A stretch of DNA of 64,000 nucleotides from Polaromonas sp. OV174 (GTDB taxonomy: Bacteria; Pseudomonadota; Gammaproteobacteria; Burkholderiales; Burkholderiaceae_C), in NCBI RefSeq assembly GCF_900112285.1, contig NZ_FOKZ01000006.1:62001-126000 (forward strand), written 5' to 3'. The notes under the pieces are model-generated. The model saw only the letters and a program-made list of their open reading frames with translations. It ran no database searches and was not told the DNA's origin. Shown here piece by piece: positions 40,302-49,409 of the stretch (the first letter of the stretch is position 1; each line of letters opens with the position of its first letter). Both the position numbers and the translations under genes were made by a program.

Positions 40302-41998
40302 CACCTCCAGCGCTTGAAGAGTGGGATGACGGCTACGGACTGCCCGTGCTGCGTGGTGACATCGTCACCGGCAAGCTGGTTTATCTTGCGGTGCTTCGGC
40401 ATTACCAGGACTTGATCGACGGCCCCAAGCGCGGCCTGGTGTTCAGTGCAGCGCATGGCTGGCACGTCATCAGCTACATCGAAAAGTTCTTTGTTCATAC
40501 CAAGGGGCCGCTGGCACGCCAGCCAATGCTGCTGGACCCGTGGCAAAAGTTCTGGACCGCCGTGTTGTACGGCTGGCGCAAGGCTGATACCGGCCTGCGC
40601 CGATTCACCAGGGCCTACGAAGAGGTGGCCCGCAAGAACGGCAAGAGTACATGGAAGGCCCCGCAAGGGGCCTATCTTTTTTCCATGGACGGCGAGGTGG
40701 GGGCCGAGGTGTACGCCATGGCCACGACGCGCGCCCAGGCCATGACGGTGTTCAAGCCCGCATTTGAAAACATCAAGCGCTGGGTGCGCAACTCGCCAGG
40801 CATTGCCCGCTCATTCAAGGTGTACGCCGGGCTGAATCAGGAAAAGATCGAGATGACCGATGGCAGCGTCTTCGAGCCACTGCCATCCAACGCCGAGAAC
40901 CAGGACGGGCGCAACCCATCCGCCGTGCTGTACGACGAACTCCATGCCGCCAAAACACGGGACGTGTGGGACGTGATGGAGTCTGCGTTTGGTGCACGCG
41001 CCCAGCCTTTGCTGTCCGCCATCACCACAGCCGGCTTCATCCTGGACGGCATCTGCACCGAGGTGCGCGGCTACTTGATCTCCGTGCTTGAAGGAAAACG
41101 AATCGACGATTCATTTTTCGGCTACGTCTACACCCTGGACGAGGGCGACGATCACTTTGATGAGCGCAACTGGATCAAGGCCAATCCTGGTCTGGGCAAG
41201 TCCAAGACGCTCGACTACATGCGCGGCGTGGCTCGCAAGGCCGCAGCCCTGCCGGGTGCGCTGGTCAATTTTTTGACCAAGGATTTAAACATCTGGTGCA
41301 ACGGCGCCGATGGCTGGTTTGCCCTGGACGTGTGGAACAAAGGCGGTGCCAAGTTTGACTCCGCCATGCTGCGTGGTCGGCGCTGCTTTGGTGGCCTGGA
41401 CTTAGCCAGCACCCGCGACTTGACGGCATTCGCCCTCGTGTTTCCGCCCGATGAACCGGGTGGGATGTGGTACGTCCTGGTGCAGTTCTGGTGCCCGCAA
41501 GAAAAAGTCACCACGCAAGAGCACGACGACGTTGCGCCCTACCGGCGCTGGGAAACCGAGGGTTGGCTGACCGCCACTGAAGGCAATGTGACCGACTACG
41601 GTCCGGTGCGTCGCGCCGTCCAGCAGGCCATGCAGGACTATGACGTGCAGGACATCGGCTTTGACCGCTGGAACGCCCAGCAGTTGTGCAACGAGTTGCT
41701 CGATAACGGCGTGCCGCTGGTCGAGGTGCCGCAGAACACCGGGGGCATGTACCCCGGCTCCAAGTGCCTGGAAGAGCTGGTTTACGGCAAGCACCTGCAG
41801 CACGGCGGCAACCCCGTGCTCAGGTATTGCGCCATGAATGTGGCGCTGCTGTTTGACACCAACGGCAACTTCAGGCCCGACAAAAAGAAGAGCAATTTAA
41901 ACGGCCGTATCGACGGCATCGTCGCTTTGACGATGGCGCTGAGCCGGTGTGTGTTGACGGATGGTTCCGATACCTATTTTGAGAGCTTTGCAAAATGA
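40160..41998 (+). CDS. terminase large subunit
   Basis: 612-residue packaging ATPase/nuclease. The ATPase has EEVARKNGKSTWKAPQGA (Walker A-like) and VLYDELHAAK (Walker B). The nuclease domain begins GGLDLASTRDLTAFALVF with a metal Asp and ends LNGRIDGIVALTMALSR. It is related to the phage terminase_1 (HK97/P27-partner) family. The basic N terminus is encoded inside the small-subunit gene in another frame; no later start fits. Confidence 0.9.
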   Translation: MATKSLLDDTVAGQGEEGHGRKGRAGRPVRRSRKPRWHLTRKRIEALTPPALEEWDDGYGLPVLRGDIVTGKLVYLAVLRHYQDLIDGPKRGLVFSAAHGWHVISYIEKFFVHTKGPLARQPMLLDPWQKFWTAVLYGWRKADTGLRRFTRAYEEVARKNGKSTWKAPQGAYLFSMDGEVGAEVYAMATTRAQAMTVFKPAFENIKRWVRNSPGIARSFKVYAGLNQEKIEMTDGSVFEPLPSNAENQDGRNPSAVLYDELHAAKTRDVWDVMESAFGARAQPLLSAITTAGFILDGICTEVRGYLISVLEGKRIDDSFFGYVYTLDEGDDHFDERNWIKANPGLGKSKTLDYMRGVARKAAALPGALVNFLTKDLNIWCNGADGWFALDVWNKGGAKFDSAMLRGRRCFGGLDLASTRDLTAFALVFPPDEPGGMWYVLVQFWCPQEKVTTQEHDDVAPYRRWETEGWLTATEGNVTDYGPVRRAVQQAMQDYDVQDIGFDRWNAQQLCNELLDNGVPLVEVPQNTGGMYPGSKCLEELVYGKHLQHGGNPVLRYCAMNVALLFDTNGNFRPDKKKSNLNGRIDGIVALTMALSRCVLTDGSDTYFESFAK

Positions 41999-43233
41999 AT
42001 GTAATCCGTCGCACGATGCTTCGCCTGGCCTTGAAGGGGGTAGAACTATCCCCTTCGATGCCCGAGGGTTGGAAGTTCCTGGGGGGTGGTGAAACGTGGG
42101 CCAAGGTCAATGTTGATGAGGTCACGCAGCTGCAAATTTCAGCAGCGTTTTCAGCCATCCGTCTGATCGCCGAAACGGTAGGCACGATGCCCTTGCATCT
42201 GTACCGAAAGACCTCGAAAGGCCGGGTCCGTGCAACCGATCACCCGCTCTATGCCCTGGTGCACGATCAGCCTAATGAGTACATGACCGCGGTCGAGTGG
42301 AAAGAGGCCATGGTGGTCAGTCTGACCACCATGGGCCAGTCTTACAACTATGTTGACAAGTTTGAGTCAACGGGCCGAATCATCAGTATTCAGCCGGTGC
42401 ACAAGAACCGCGTCAAGCCAGAGATTGATATGGCTGGTGGGTTGACCTACTGGTTGACCATGCGCAACGGCCAGCGCCTGCGGCTCAAGCGCCCCCAGAT
42501 TTGCCCAATTCGCGGCTTCGGGGGTGTGGGAGACCTGGAAGGGTACGCGCCGCACAAGATCCACGCCAACAGCATGGCGCTGACGATTGCGGTGGAAAAA
42601 TATGGCGCTGAATTCTTTGGAAGTGGTGGCCGTCCCAGCGGCATTTTGACGACAGACCAAGAGTTCAAAGCGGTCCAGCGGGATTCGATTCGAGAGAACT
42701 TCCAGAAATACCTGGCTGACAGCTGGCGCACCAACAGACTCCCACTGCTAGAAAACGGGACCAAATACCAGCAGGTCACGACGCCCAATAACGAGGCGCA
42801 GTTCATCGAGACACGCAAGCAGCAGATCGCGGAAATGGCCCGCATCTACCGCGTGCCCCTGCATATGCTGATGGAGATGGACAAGGCCAGCTACGCCAAC
42901 ACCGAGCAGGCCAATAAGCATTTTCTGGATTACACGCTGCTGTCTTATCTCAAGCGGATCGAGCTAGCGCTCAACAGTTGCTTGTTAACGGCGGCTGAGC
43001 GGGTCGATCACTATTTTGAATTTGATGTGCGCGGCCTGCTGCGCGGCGACAGCACCCAGCGCGCCGCGTACTACGTGACCATGCGCAACGCTGGCGCCAT
43101 CACCCAAAACGAAATCCGTGATCTGGAAAACATGCCACAAATCGAAGGCGCAGATGACCTGCACGTCCCTCTCAACATGGCGCCCAGCGACATGCTGGCC
43201 TCCATCCTTGGCGACAAGAACAAAGGAAATTGA
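41995..43233 (+). CDS. portal protein, HK97 family
   Basis: 412 residues. The typical portal pattern is present: VTQLQISAAFSAIRLIAETVGTMPLHLYRK near the start, LTTMGQSYNYV and AEMARIYRVPLHML in the middle, and ENMPQIEGADDLHVPLNM at the end. It forms the dodecameric DNA gate of the head. It overlaps terL and the protease ORF by four bases each. Confidence 0.9.
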   Translation: MNVIRRTMLRLALKGVELSPSMPEGWKFLGGGETWAKVNVDEVTQLQISAAFSAIRLIAETVGTMPLHLYRKTSKGRVRATDHPLYALVHDQPNEYMTAVEWKEAMVVSLTTMGQSYNYVDKFESTGRIISIQPVHKNRVKPEIDMAGGLTYWLTMRNGQRLRLKRPQICPIRGFGGVGDLEGYAPHKIHANSMALTIAVEKYGAEFFGSGGRPSGILTTDQEFKAVQRDSIRENFQKYLADSWRTNRLPLLENGTKYQQVTTPNNEAQFIETRKQQIAEMARIYRVPLHMLMEMDKASYANTEQANKHFLDYTLLSYLKRIELALNSCLLTAAERVDHYFEFDVRGLLRGDSTQRAAYYVTMRNAGAITQNEIRDLENMPQIEGADDLHVPLNMAPSDMLASILGDKNKGN

Positions 43234-43235
43234 AC

Positions 43236-43871
43236 ATGGAACGCATCACTGCACCCATTGAAATCAAGAGCGCAGGTAGCGACGGCACCTTTACCGGCTA
43301 CGCCGCCGTTTTTGGCAACATCGATCTGGGCTATGACGTGATCGAGCCTGGCGCATTCGTGCAGGCCAAGACCACCCGCGACGGCATGTTGCGCATCGCC
43401 ATCGGCCACCGACTCGACCAGCTGGCTGGCAAGGCTACTTTTCGCCAGGATGATCGCGGCCTCTACGTCGAGGGCAAGCTCAGTCTGGGCGTCAGCTACG
43501 TGCGAGACCAGTACGAGCTGATGAAAGACGGCGTTCTTGATGGCTTGTCGGTCGGCTTCAACATTCTTCGAGATGGCGCCGACTACGAAGAGCGCAGCGG
43601 AAAACACGTTCGCATCATCAGGGCCGCCGAGCTTTGGGAGTTTTCACTTGTGCCCTTTGGCATGAACCCGGAGGCCCTTGTCGATTCCGTCAAGGCCGCT
43701 TCCGTTCGAGATTTCGAGTCCCAGCTCCGGGGCCTCGGATACAGCCAGACCGAGGCCAAGAGCCTGGCGTCTGGCGGTTACAAGTCGCTGGGCCACCGGG
43801 ATGGTGGCTCGGACAGCGGGACGCTGGCAGACGCACTTCAAGACCTTCGTCAATCATTTAACTGGAACTGA
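43236..43871 (+). CDS. HK97-type prohead protease
   Basis: 211 residues from the ATG at 43236, preceded by AAAGGA. The serine-protease fold of the U35/S78 family is visible: FTGYAAVFGNIDLGYDVIEPG, the catalytic His in IAIGHRLDQLAG and the Ser in VLDGLSVGFN. It cleaves the capsid delta domain during maturation. Located between portal and major capsid, as usual. Confidence 0.9.
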   Translation: MERITAPIEIKSAGSDGTFTGYAAVFGNIDLGYDVIEPGAFVQAKTTRDGMLRIAIGHRLDQLAGKATFRQDDRGLYVEGKLSLGVSYVRDQYELMKDGVLDGLSVGFNILRDGADYEERSGKHVRIIRAAELWEFSLVPFGMNPEALVDSVKAASVRDFESQLRGLGYSQTEAKSLASGGYKSLGHRDGGSDSGTLADALQDLRQSFNWN

Positions 43872-43877
43872 AACACC

Positions 43878-45254
43878 ATGAAAAAATCATTCACCATTAC
43901 CCGCCAACACGTCACCATCGTGTTTTTGCTGGCCGCTGCTGTCCTTGCCGCCTTAGCCCTGATGGGGCATCCGCTCATCCCTGCCGAGGCCTTCGCGGGC
44001 TTGGGCATGGTCCCTATGGCCATGTCGGGCGAAATCGATGTCAAAAAGCAAATGGAGCAATTGACCGATGTTGCCAAGGCCGCCAAGGATGCCATTGACC
44101 AGGTTAAAAAATCACACACTGATCTGGACGGCCGGGTAGCCAAGCTGCACGAGGAAATCGCCTCTGGCAAGGCGGATTCCGTCACTAAGTCTGCATTCCA
44201 GGATGCCGTGGTTCGGGTGGAGAAAGCTGAGGCCATGCTGAGCAAGACGAATGCTGAGCTGACCGAGCTGGCCCAAAAGTCGGCCAATCTGCTGGGCAGC
44301 GGTAACCAGCACAAAAGCCTGGGGCAAATGGCCGCTGCATCCGACGCTGCCAAAAGCTACAAGGGCGGCACGGTCGAGCTGTGCGCCATGGCCGCCCCTT
44401 TGTTTGGCAAGGCCGCAGTCACCTCGGGCGCGGCCAGCGCGGGCGCCTTGATAGAGGCCTACCGCGTGCCCGGCATCATCGTCGGCCCTGACGCGCCGCT
44501 GACCATCCGCGACCTCTTCATGGCTGTATCGATCAGCAGCAACGCCATCGAATGGGTGCGCGAATTGCTGTTCACCAACGCCGCCGGCGCGCAAAACGGC
44601 GAAGGTACAGCCAAGAACGAAAGCGGCCTGACCTTCGAGAAAAAAACCAGCCCGGTCGAAACCATCGCCCACTGGATTCCGGCCAGCCGCCAAGTGCTGT
44701 CCGATGTGCCCCAGCTCAGCGGCATCATCGATGGCAAGCTGCGCACCGGTCTGAAGCTCAAGGAAGATGCCGCCCTGATGTTTGGCGACGGCACCAATGG
44801 CAACTTGCTGGGCCTGGTGCCCCAGGCCACCGCGTTCAACGCTCTGCTGAGCAAGGTCGGCGACACCAAGATCGACATGCTGCGCCGCGCCATCCTGCAG
44901 GTAGCCAAAGCCCAGTACCCGGCTACCTTCCAGGTACTGAGCCTGGAAGACTGGGCCGAAATCGAGACCATGAAGACCACCGACGGCGCCTACATCTTCG
45001 GCAGTCCGACCAATGGCACCGCCCCGCGCCTGTGGGGCAAAAGCGTGGTTGAAAGCCACGGCCTTGAAACGGGTGACTTTCTCGTGGGCTCCAGCCTGGC
45101 CGCCACAATCTGGGACCGCGAAGACGTCACGGTGCGCGTGGCCGAGCAGCACGCCGATTTCTTCATCAAGAACATGGTCGCCATCTTGTGCGAAGAGCGC
45201 TTGGGCTTCACGGTCGAGCGCCCTCAAGCCATCGTGTCAGGCGCTTTCGCCTGA
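43878..45254 (+). CDS. major capsid protein, HK97 family
   Basis: 458 residues. A coiled N-terminal scaffolding (delta) region, about residues 50-140 with DVKKQMEQLTDVAKAAKDA, is followed by the HK97 fold: VPGIIVGPDAPLTIRDLF, AHWIPASRQVLSDVPQLSG, ALMFGDGTNGNLLGL and WDREDVTVRVAEQHADFFIK. Oddly, the first 45 residues contain a basic start and a strongly hydrophobic segment (VTIVFLLAAAVLAALALMG) resembling a signal anchor. This is unusual for a capsid protein and would presumably be removed by the protease. Confidence 0.9.
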   Translation: MKKSFTITRQHVTIVFLLAAAVLAALALMGHPLIPAEAFAGLGMVPMAMSGEIDVKKQMEQLTDVAKAAKDAIDQVKKSHTDLDGRVAKLHEEIASGKADSVTKSAFQDAVVRVEKAEAMLSKTNAELTELAQKSANLLGSGNQHKSLGQMAAASDAAKSYKGGTVELCAMAAPLFGKAAVTSGAASAGALIEAYRVPGIIVGPDAPLTIRDLFMAVSISSNAIEWVRELLFTNAAGAQNGEGTAKNESGLTFEKKTSPVETIAHWIPASRQVLSDVPQLSGIIDGKLRTGLKLKEDAALMFGDGTNGNLLGLVPQATAFNALLSKVGDTKIDMLRRAILQVAKAQYPATFQVLSLEDWAEIETMKTTDGAYIFGSPTNGTAPRLWGKSVVESHGLETGDFLVGSSLAATIWDREDVTVRVAEQHADFFIKNMVAILCEERLGFTVERPQAIVSGAFA

Positions 45255-45310
45255 TTTTTTAACCCCGCAGCGGCCCCCTTTGCGGGGTCGCTGTATAGGA
45301 GTGAACCCCT

Positions 45311-45649
45311 ATGCAAGTACTGAAATCTTTTGTTGATGGCCAGGGTCGTCGAATGAAGCCAGGCGCGGATTTGCCTACCGACTACGACAGCGTCACGCTA
45401 AAGCACTACCAGCGTTATGGCATGGTGGGCGAGGCGCTGGCAACTGCCAAGCCTGTGAAAGGGTCGCCTGCCAAAGCGGCTAAAGGTGAAAAGGCCAAGG
45501 GTGGTTCGCCCGGCAACCCTGATCCGGCGGCGACTGACACCGTGCAGGCAACTGCACAGATCGGCGCCTTTGGGCCGTCCGAAACCAAGCCTGCCGGCCC
45601 CGATGAAACCAAGGCGCCAGTTAACACTGACGCCGATCCGGCGGCCTGA
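45311..45649 (+). CDS. hypothetical head-region protein
   Basis: 112 residues (MQVLKSFVDGQGRRMKPGAD…). A short structured N terminus resembling domains found after major capsid genes, then a Lys/Pro/Ala-rich low-complexity tail. Possibly a head decoration or connector accessory; the function is uncertain. A GC hairpin (CCCCGCA…TGCGGGG) lies between it and the capsid gene near 45263. Confidence 0.6.
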   Translation: MQVLKSFVDGQGRRMKPGADLPTDYDSVTLKHYQRYGMVGEALATAKPVKGSPAKAAKGEKAKGGSPGNPDPAATDTVQATAQIGAFGPSETKPAGPDETKAPVNTDADPAA

Positions 45650-45724
45650 CTCTTCTCTGTGTGATGCGCCCCGGCCTCGGGGCGCATTGCATGGCGACGC
45701 CCATCATCCCCAAACGAACACACC

Positions 45725-46039
45725 ATGCCAATCAAACCCACCGTCGAGGAGGCCCAGCGCCGCCTGCGTATCGACGCTGACCTGGCGGCCGATCTCGAAT
45801 CGGCGATCGACCAGGCGCATGCCGAAGCCTTGGCCTTTCTGGATCTCAGCCTCTATGCCGATGACGCGGCCCTGGCTGCTGCGGCGGACGCCAGCGGTAT
45901 TGTGGCCACTGCGGACATCATTGCCGCCCAGCTGCTGCTGACCGACGCGCTCGTGGGCAACAACAGCCTACAGGACCGAGAAAGCAAGCGAGAAGCCGCG
46001 CGCAACATGCTGCGCCCCCACCGTCGCATGGGGGTCTGA
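45725..46039 (+). CDS. head-tail connector, gp6-like
   Basis: 104 residues (MPIKPTVEEAQRRLRIDADL…). All-helical, with the typical AQRRLRIDAD and a central helix pair. It corresponds to HK97 gp6-type adaptor proteins that bind below the portal. It is followed five bases later by the head-closure gene. Confidence 0.75.
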   Translation: MPIKPTVEEAQRRLRIDADLAADLESAIDQAHAEALAFLDLSLYADDAALAAAADASGIVATADIIAAQLLLTDALVGNNSLQDRESKREAARNMLRPHRRMGV

Positions 46040-46044
46040 AGGAT

Positions 46045-46383
46045 ATGCACTCACAGCAACTCGACAAGTTGATCGAGATCCAGCAGCACCAGGTGAGCAA
46101 AGGCCGCTCTGGCGGCATCGTCAAGAACTGGGGCGTGTTCCTGCCGTCCGTGTACGCGGCGGTGCGCCACCTGAGTGGCAACGAACGGCAGGCCACTTCG
46201 GCGGCGGGCGGGCAGGTCGCCGTGGCGCGCACCGAATTTCGTATCCGTTTCCGGCCAGGCATCACTGGCTTGATGCGCATCAAGCATGGCGAGGCCATTT
46301 ACAACATCGACCATGTCAACCCTTTGAACGAGGGTGGCGACTGGCTCATCCTCACCAGCTACACCGGAGTCAACAATGGCTAA
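46045..46383 (+). CDS. head closure / head-tail joining protein
   Basis: 112 residues (MHSQQLDKLIEIQQHQVSKG…). Beta-barrel-like pattern with VWADVRHLSG-like VYAAVRHLSGNERQ, FRIRFRPGITGLMRI and YNIDHVNPL, diagnostic of the PF05521 head-tail joining family. Confidence 0.82.
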   Translation: MHSQQLDKLIEIQQHQVSKGRSGGIVKNWGVFLPSVYAAVRHLSGNERQATSAAGGQVAVARTEFRIRFRPGITGLMRIKHGEAIYNIDHVNPLNEGGDWLILTSYTGVNNG

Positions 46384-47011
46384 ATCCGAAGTCATGGGCA
46401 TTGGCGACCTGAAACAGCGCTTCGGCCAGCTGAAGAGCGGCATGGAAACGCGCACCAGTCGGCTCATGGTGGTCGCTGCCGGCGGAGTACTCAAGGCCAA
46501 GGCCAAGTCCATCGCGCAGGCCAACGGCTCGGTACGTACCGGCGCCATGGTCAAAAACATCGTCATCAAGCGCGAGCCTCAGGCGCCAAGCGGCACCACC
46601 CAGTACAACCTGGGCGTGCGTCATGGCCGGGATCTGACCAAAAAGCAAAAGACCGGCGGCAAGCACCTGGCCGTCACCGGCGGCGGCCGTATCTCGGTCC
46701 GCTACCACGACGATCCTTACTACTGGAAGTGGGTTGAGCAGGGGCACAAGATCGTGCCGCGCAAAGCGGGTGAAACGGGCGCAACAGGCCAGACGGTCAT
46801 TACCTACACCCGCAAAGGCCGCAGCGGCAAGATGGTGACGTACACGCGCAAGCGCGGCACAGACTCTCTGCGCGCACGCCGCCAGGGCGTGACGGGCAGT
46901 GTGCCCGCCAAGCCCTTTATCGGTCCAGCAGCAGAGCAAGGCAGGGAGCAGGCTATCACCGCCATGGGCGAGCGCCTGCAAAAAGAACTCGACAAGGCAG
47001 CCCAAGCATGA
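46376..47011 (+). CDS. HK97 gp10-like tail-head adaptor protein
   Basis: 211 residues from the ATG at 46376, overlapping the previous gene by eight bases. It begins with the gp10 pattern (LKQRFGQLKSGMETRTSRLM, GVLKAKAKSIAQAN…GAMVKNIVIK) and ends KPFIGPAAEQGREQAITAM. An extended basic middle segment rich in Lys, Arg and Gly is larger than in HK97. Confidence 0.8.
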   Translation: MAKSEVMGIGDLKQRFGQLKSGMETRTSRLMVVAAGGVLKAKAKSIAQANGSVRTGAMVKNIVIKREPQAPSGTTQYNLGVRHGRDLTKKQKTGGKHLAVTGGGRISVRYHDDPYYWKWVEQGHKIVPRKAGETGATGQTVITYTRKGRSGKMVTYTRKRGTDSLRARRQGVTGSVPAKPFIGPAAEQGREQAITAMGERLQKELDKAAQA

Positions 47012-47373
47012 GCACCGTACACGAAACCGTGACCGCCGCGCTCTCGGCCGTCTTCCCGAATGCCTGGGCTGTCGAGCTGCCGCCCATCCCGGTCTGGCCT
47101 GCTGCCGTGTTTGACATCGACAGTGCGCCGGAAGAGGCCTGGTGCAGCGGCGGCGGCTACACCCAGCACGACGTCAACCTGATCGTCTTGGCGCGCACCA
47201 TTGAGGAGCTCGATGTGCTGCTGCCCATGTCCGCTGGCGGCACCCTTCGCCCGGCCCTGGAAGGCCTGGACTCTTACCAGTATGAGGATGCTTGCGGCGA
47301 TGCGGACTATGAGCCCGATCCCGCCGTTTATGCCCGTTTCCTGACCGTGCGCCTGCGCACCCCCCGTTACTAA
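47008..47373 (+). CDS. tail completion / terminator protein
   Basis: 121 residues (MSTVHETVTAALSAVFPNAW…). It has the size, position and predicted alpha/beta fold of DUF3168/gpU-like tail-terminator proteins, which cap the tail tube and join it to the head. It overlaps the gp10-like gene by four bases. Confidence 0.65.
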   Translation: MSTVHETVTAALSAVFPNAWAVELPPIPVWPAAVFDIDSAPEEAWCSGGGYTQHDVNLIVLARTIEELDVLLPMSAGGTLRPALEGLDSYQYEDACGDADYEPDPAVYARFLTVRLRTPRY

Positions 47374-47390
47374 CCACCTGGAGCCACTTG

Positions 47391-47639
47391 ATGACCAAAC
47401 GCACCGCAACACCAGCGGCGGCGGGCGCAGCCGCGTCCGCCCCTGCAGCCACCGTGCAGACGTCTGCACACCAGCCAACACCGCCGCACCCACGCGATGC
47501 GCACACCGGCGAGGGCGGACGCTACGTGCGCGATCCCGCCACCGGCATCCGCACCCGCGTGCCCGATGCGGTGGCGCCGGCAGCAGCTGTCGACCCCCTT
47601 GCCGCCGAAGCCGAAAGCGGCAGCACCACCCTCCCGTAA
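47391..47639 (+). CDS. small hypothetical tail-region protein
   Basis: 82 residues, rich in Ala, Pro and Thr, with one conserved-looking patch HTGEGGRYVRDPATGIRTRV. Probably disordered. The patch resembles sequence found in small proteins encoded before tail tubes in related phages, but the role is unknown. Confidence 0.5.
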   Translation: MTKRTATPAAAGAAASAPAATVQTSAHQPTPPHPRDAHTGEGGRYVRDPATGIRTRVPDAVAPAAAVDPLAAEAESGSTTLP

Positions 47640-47672
47640 CCCTGCAATCCCGATAACTTCGAAAGGTCCACC

Positions 47673-48608
47673 ATGGCCAAATCCATGAAGAAAATGCTGC
47701 TGCTGGCGAAAATTGAAGCCATCAGCGGCACCGACAGCGCCCCCACGCCCGTCCTGAATGCCATCCTGTGTCGGGCCTTCATGCCCGAGCCCATCACGGC
47801 CGAGCAGGTCGGCCGCGAACTGATCCGGCCCTACAAGGGCAACAGCGGCAAGCTGACGGTCGGCGAGCACCGCAAGTTCACCTTTGAAGTCGAGCTGGCC
47901 GGCAGCGGCGCCGCCGGCACCGCACCGGCCTGGGGTCTGCTGCTTGAGGCCTGCGGCTTTGCCGAGACCGTGACGGCGGCCACCGACGTCACCTACGACC
48001 CGGTCAGTGAAGGCGAGCCCACGTTGACCCTGTATGGCTACCTGGACAAAACCAAATTCATGGTCACCGGCGCCAAGGGCAATGTCAGTTTCGAGACCAA
48101 TGCCAAGGGCATCCCGGTCATGAAGTTCGAATTCATAGGCGCCTACAGCACCCCCACCGAAGAGGCAGTTATGCCCGTGGGTGTCGACTACAGCGCCTTC
48201 ACCCAGCCCAAGACCGTGGGCAAGGCCAATACGCCCACCTTCACCTTCCATGGCTTGTCGGCCTGCACGTCGGCCTTCAGCGTGGCCTGGGGCAACAGCA
48301 TGAGCTGGCGCGAGATGATCAACTGCGCCGGCGCTCACAGCCCGGACCGCCAGCCCACCGGCAATGTCACGATGGAACTCCCCAGCGTCACCACCAAGAA
48401 CTGGGCCGAGGTCGTGCGCGAGGGCACCGTGGGCGCCTGCCAGCTGGTGCATGGCACCACGGCGGGCAACATCATCGAGCTCAACCTGCCCCAGATCCAG
48501 TGCGGTCCCTTCACCCTGCAAGACGACCAGGGCGTGGCCATGATGTCCATGCCCTTCGATCTGCTGCCCTTGCTGGGCGACGACGAGCTGCGCATCGTCG
48601 TTCGCTAG
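47673..48608 (+). CDS. major tail tube protein
   Basis: 311 residues. The N-terminal tube-fold pattern (LLAKIEAISGTDSAPTPVLN…) is typical, with the repeated FTFEVELAGSGAAGTAPAWG and GAKGNVSFETNAKG strands. Longer than lambda gpV, so a C-terminal extra domain may project from the tube. Expected to be an abundant structural protein; followed by a terminator that may limit downstream expression. Confidence 0.78.
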   Translation: MAKSMKKMLLLAKIEAISGTDSAPTPVLNAILCRAFMPEPITAEQVGRELIRPYKGNSGKLTVGEHRKFTFEVELAGSGAAGTAPAWGLLLEACGFAETVTAATDVTYDPVSEGEPTLTLYGYLDKTKFMVTGAKGNVSFETNAKGIPVMKFEFIGAYSTPTEEAVMPVGVDYSAFTQPKTVGKANTPTFTFHGLSACTSAFSVAWGNSMSWREMINCAGAHSPDRQPTGNVTMELPSVTTKNWAEVVREGTVGACQLVHGTTAGNIIELNLPQIQCGPFTLQDDQGVAMMSMPFDLLPLLGDDELRIVVR

Positions 48609-48636
48609 TTCCGATACCCCTTTTTGTCCTCCTGAG

Positions 48637-48658
48637 CCACCCCTGCGGTGGTTTTTTT
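48637..48658 (+). terminator. terminator after the tail tube gene
   Basis: CCACC-CCTGC-GGTGG followed by T7. It lies inside the late operon and would give high tail tube and lower chaperone/tape-measure expression. Confidence 0.78.
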
Positions 48659-48684
48659 ATTGCCCATTACCTTTTTAAAACACC

Positions 48685-49005
48685 ATGTTCAATCTCGCCC
48701 CCACCCAGACCTTCAAAGAAACCGTCACCGTTAGCGTCAAGCAGGAAAACGGCAGCTGGAAGGAAGAATCCTTCACCGCCGTCTTTGACCGTGCGTCCGA
48801 AGATGATCGCGAAGAGTTGCTGGCCCTCAAGCATGTGGAGCTGGTGCGCCGCAAGCTGGTCGGTTGGCAGATGAAAGACGCGCAAGGCCAGGACGTGCCT
48901 TTCACCCCTGAAAACCTCGAAGGGCTCCTGAAGCTCACCGGGGCCGTGCGCGAAACCGTCATGTCCTTCTGGCGCGCCAACACGGGTTCACGCGAAAAAA
49001 ACTGA
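48685..49005 (+). CDS. tail assembly chaperone, short form (G-like)
   Basis: 106 residues (MFNLAPTQTFKETVTVSVKQ…). Small helical protein in the lambda G position between tail tube and tape measure. It ends at a TGA directly after a slippery A AAA AAC heptamer, so part of the ribosomes should shift into the downstream frame to make the long form. Confidence 0.82.
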   Translation: MFNLAPTQTFKETVTVSVKQENGSWKEESFTAVFDRASEDDREELLALKHVELVRRKLVGWQMKDAQGQDVPFTPENLEGLLKLTGAVRETVMSFWRANTGSREKN

Positions 49006-49406
49006 TAGAGGCGGCGCGCTGGTGGGCTGGTGTGCGCGATGACGCGCCCGGCGCCTTCGATGTCGACGAAAGCGTCATCGAGGGTATGCAGGCCTGGGGC
49101 GCGCCGCCTGAAGAGCTGGCCAAGGCGCGCGAGCAGATGGCGAAAGCCGAGCCGGTGGCGGACGCCGAAACCTTTGGCGTCTATGCCGAAAACATCCCCG
49201 TGGTCAATGCCTTTTTCAGCCTGCGCACCCAGTGGCAATACGCCGGCATGGCCGGCCAGCGCATGGGCTTTAACTATGCCGGCGTGATCAGTTGGCTGGC
49301 TTTGAATTTTCGACCGCGCCGCCGCCGCGCGCTCATGGCCGACCTGCAGCTGATGGAGTCCGCCGTACTGGCGGCAGACCACGAGCAAAGAAAAAAAGAG
49401 GAATAA
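48685..49406 (+). CDS. tail assembly chaperone, -1 frameshift long form (GT-like)
   Basis: Predicted 240-residue fusion. After slipping at 48996-49002 the reading continues KKLIEAARWWAGVRDDAPGAF and through the downstream frame ending KKEE at 49406. The join removes the stop at 49003-49005. The downstream part has no ribosome site of its own, which favours production by frameshift. In known siphoviruses the long form binds the tape measure during tail assembly. Confidence 0.82.
48996..49002 (+). promoter_or_regulatory. programmed -1 frameshift heptamer
   Basis: A AAA AAC in the correct phase for tandem -1 slippage, in a run of seven A and immediately before the zero-frame stop. GC-rich sequence follows (GGCGGCGCGCTGGTGGGC), which could form a stimulatory structure. 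Confidence 0.82.
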
Positions 49407-49409
49407 CCC

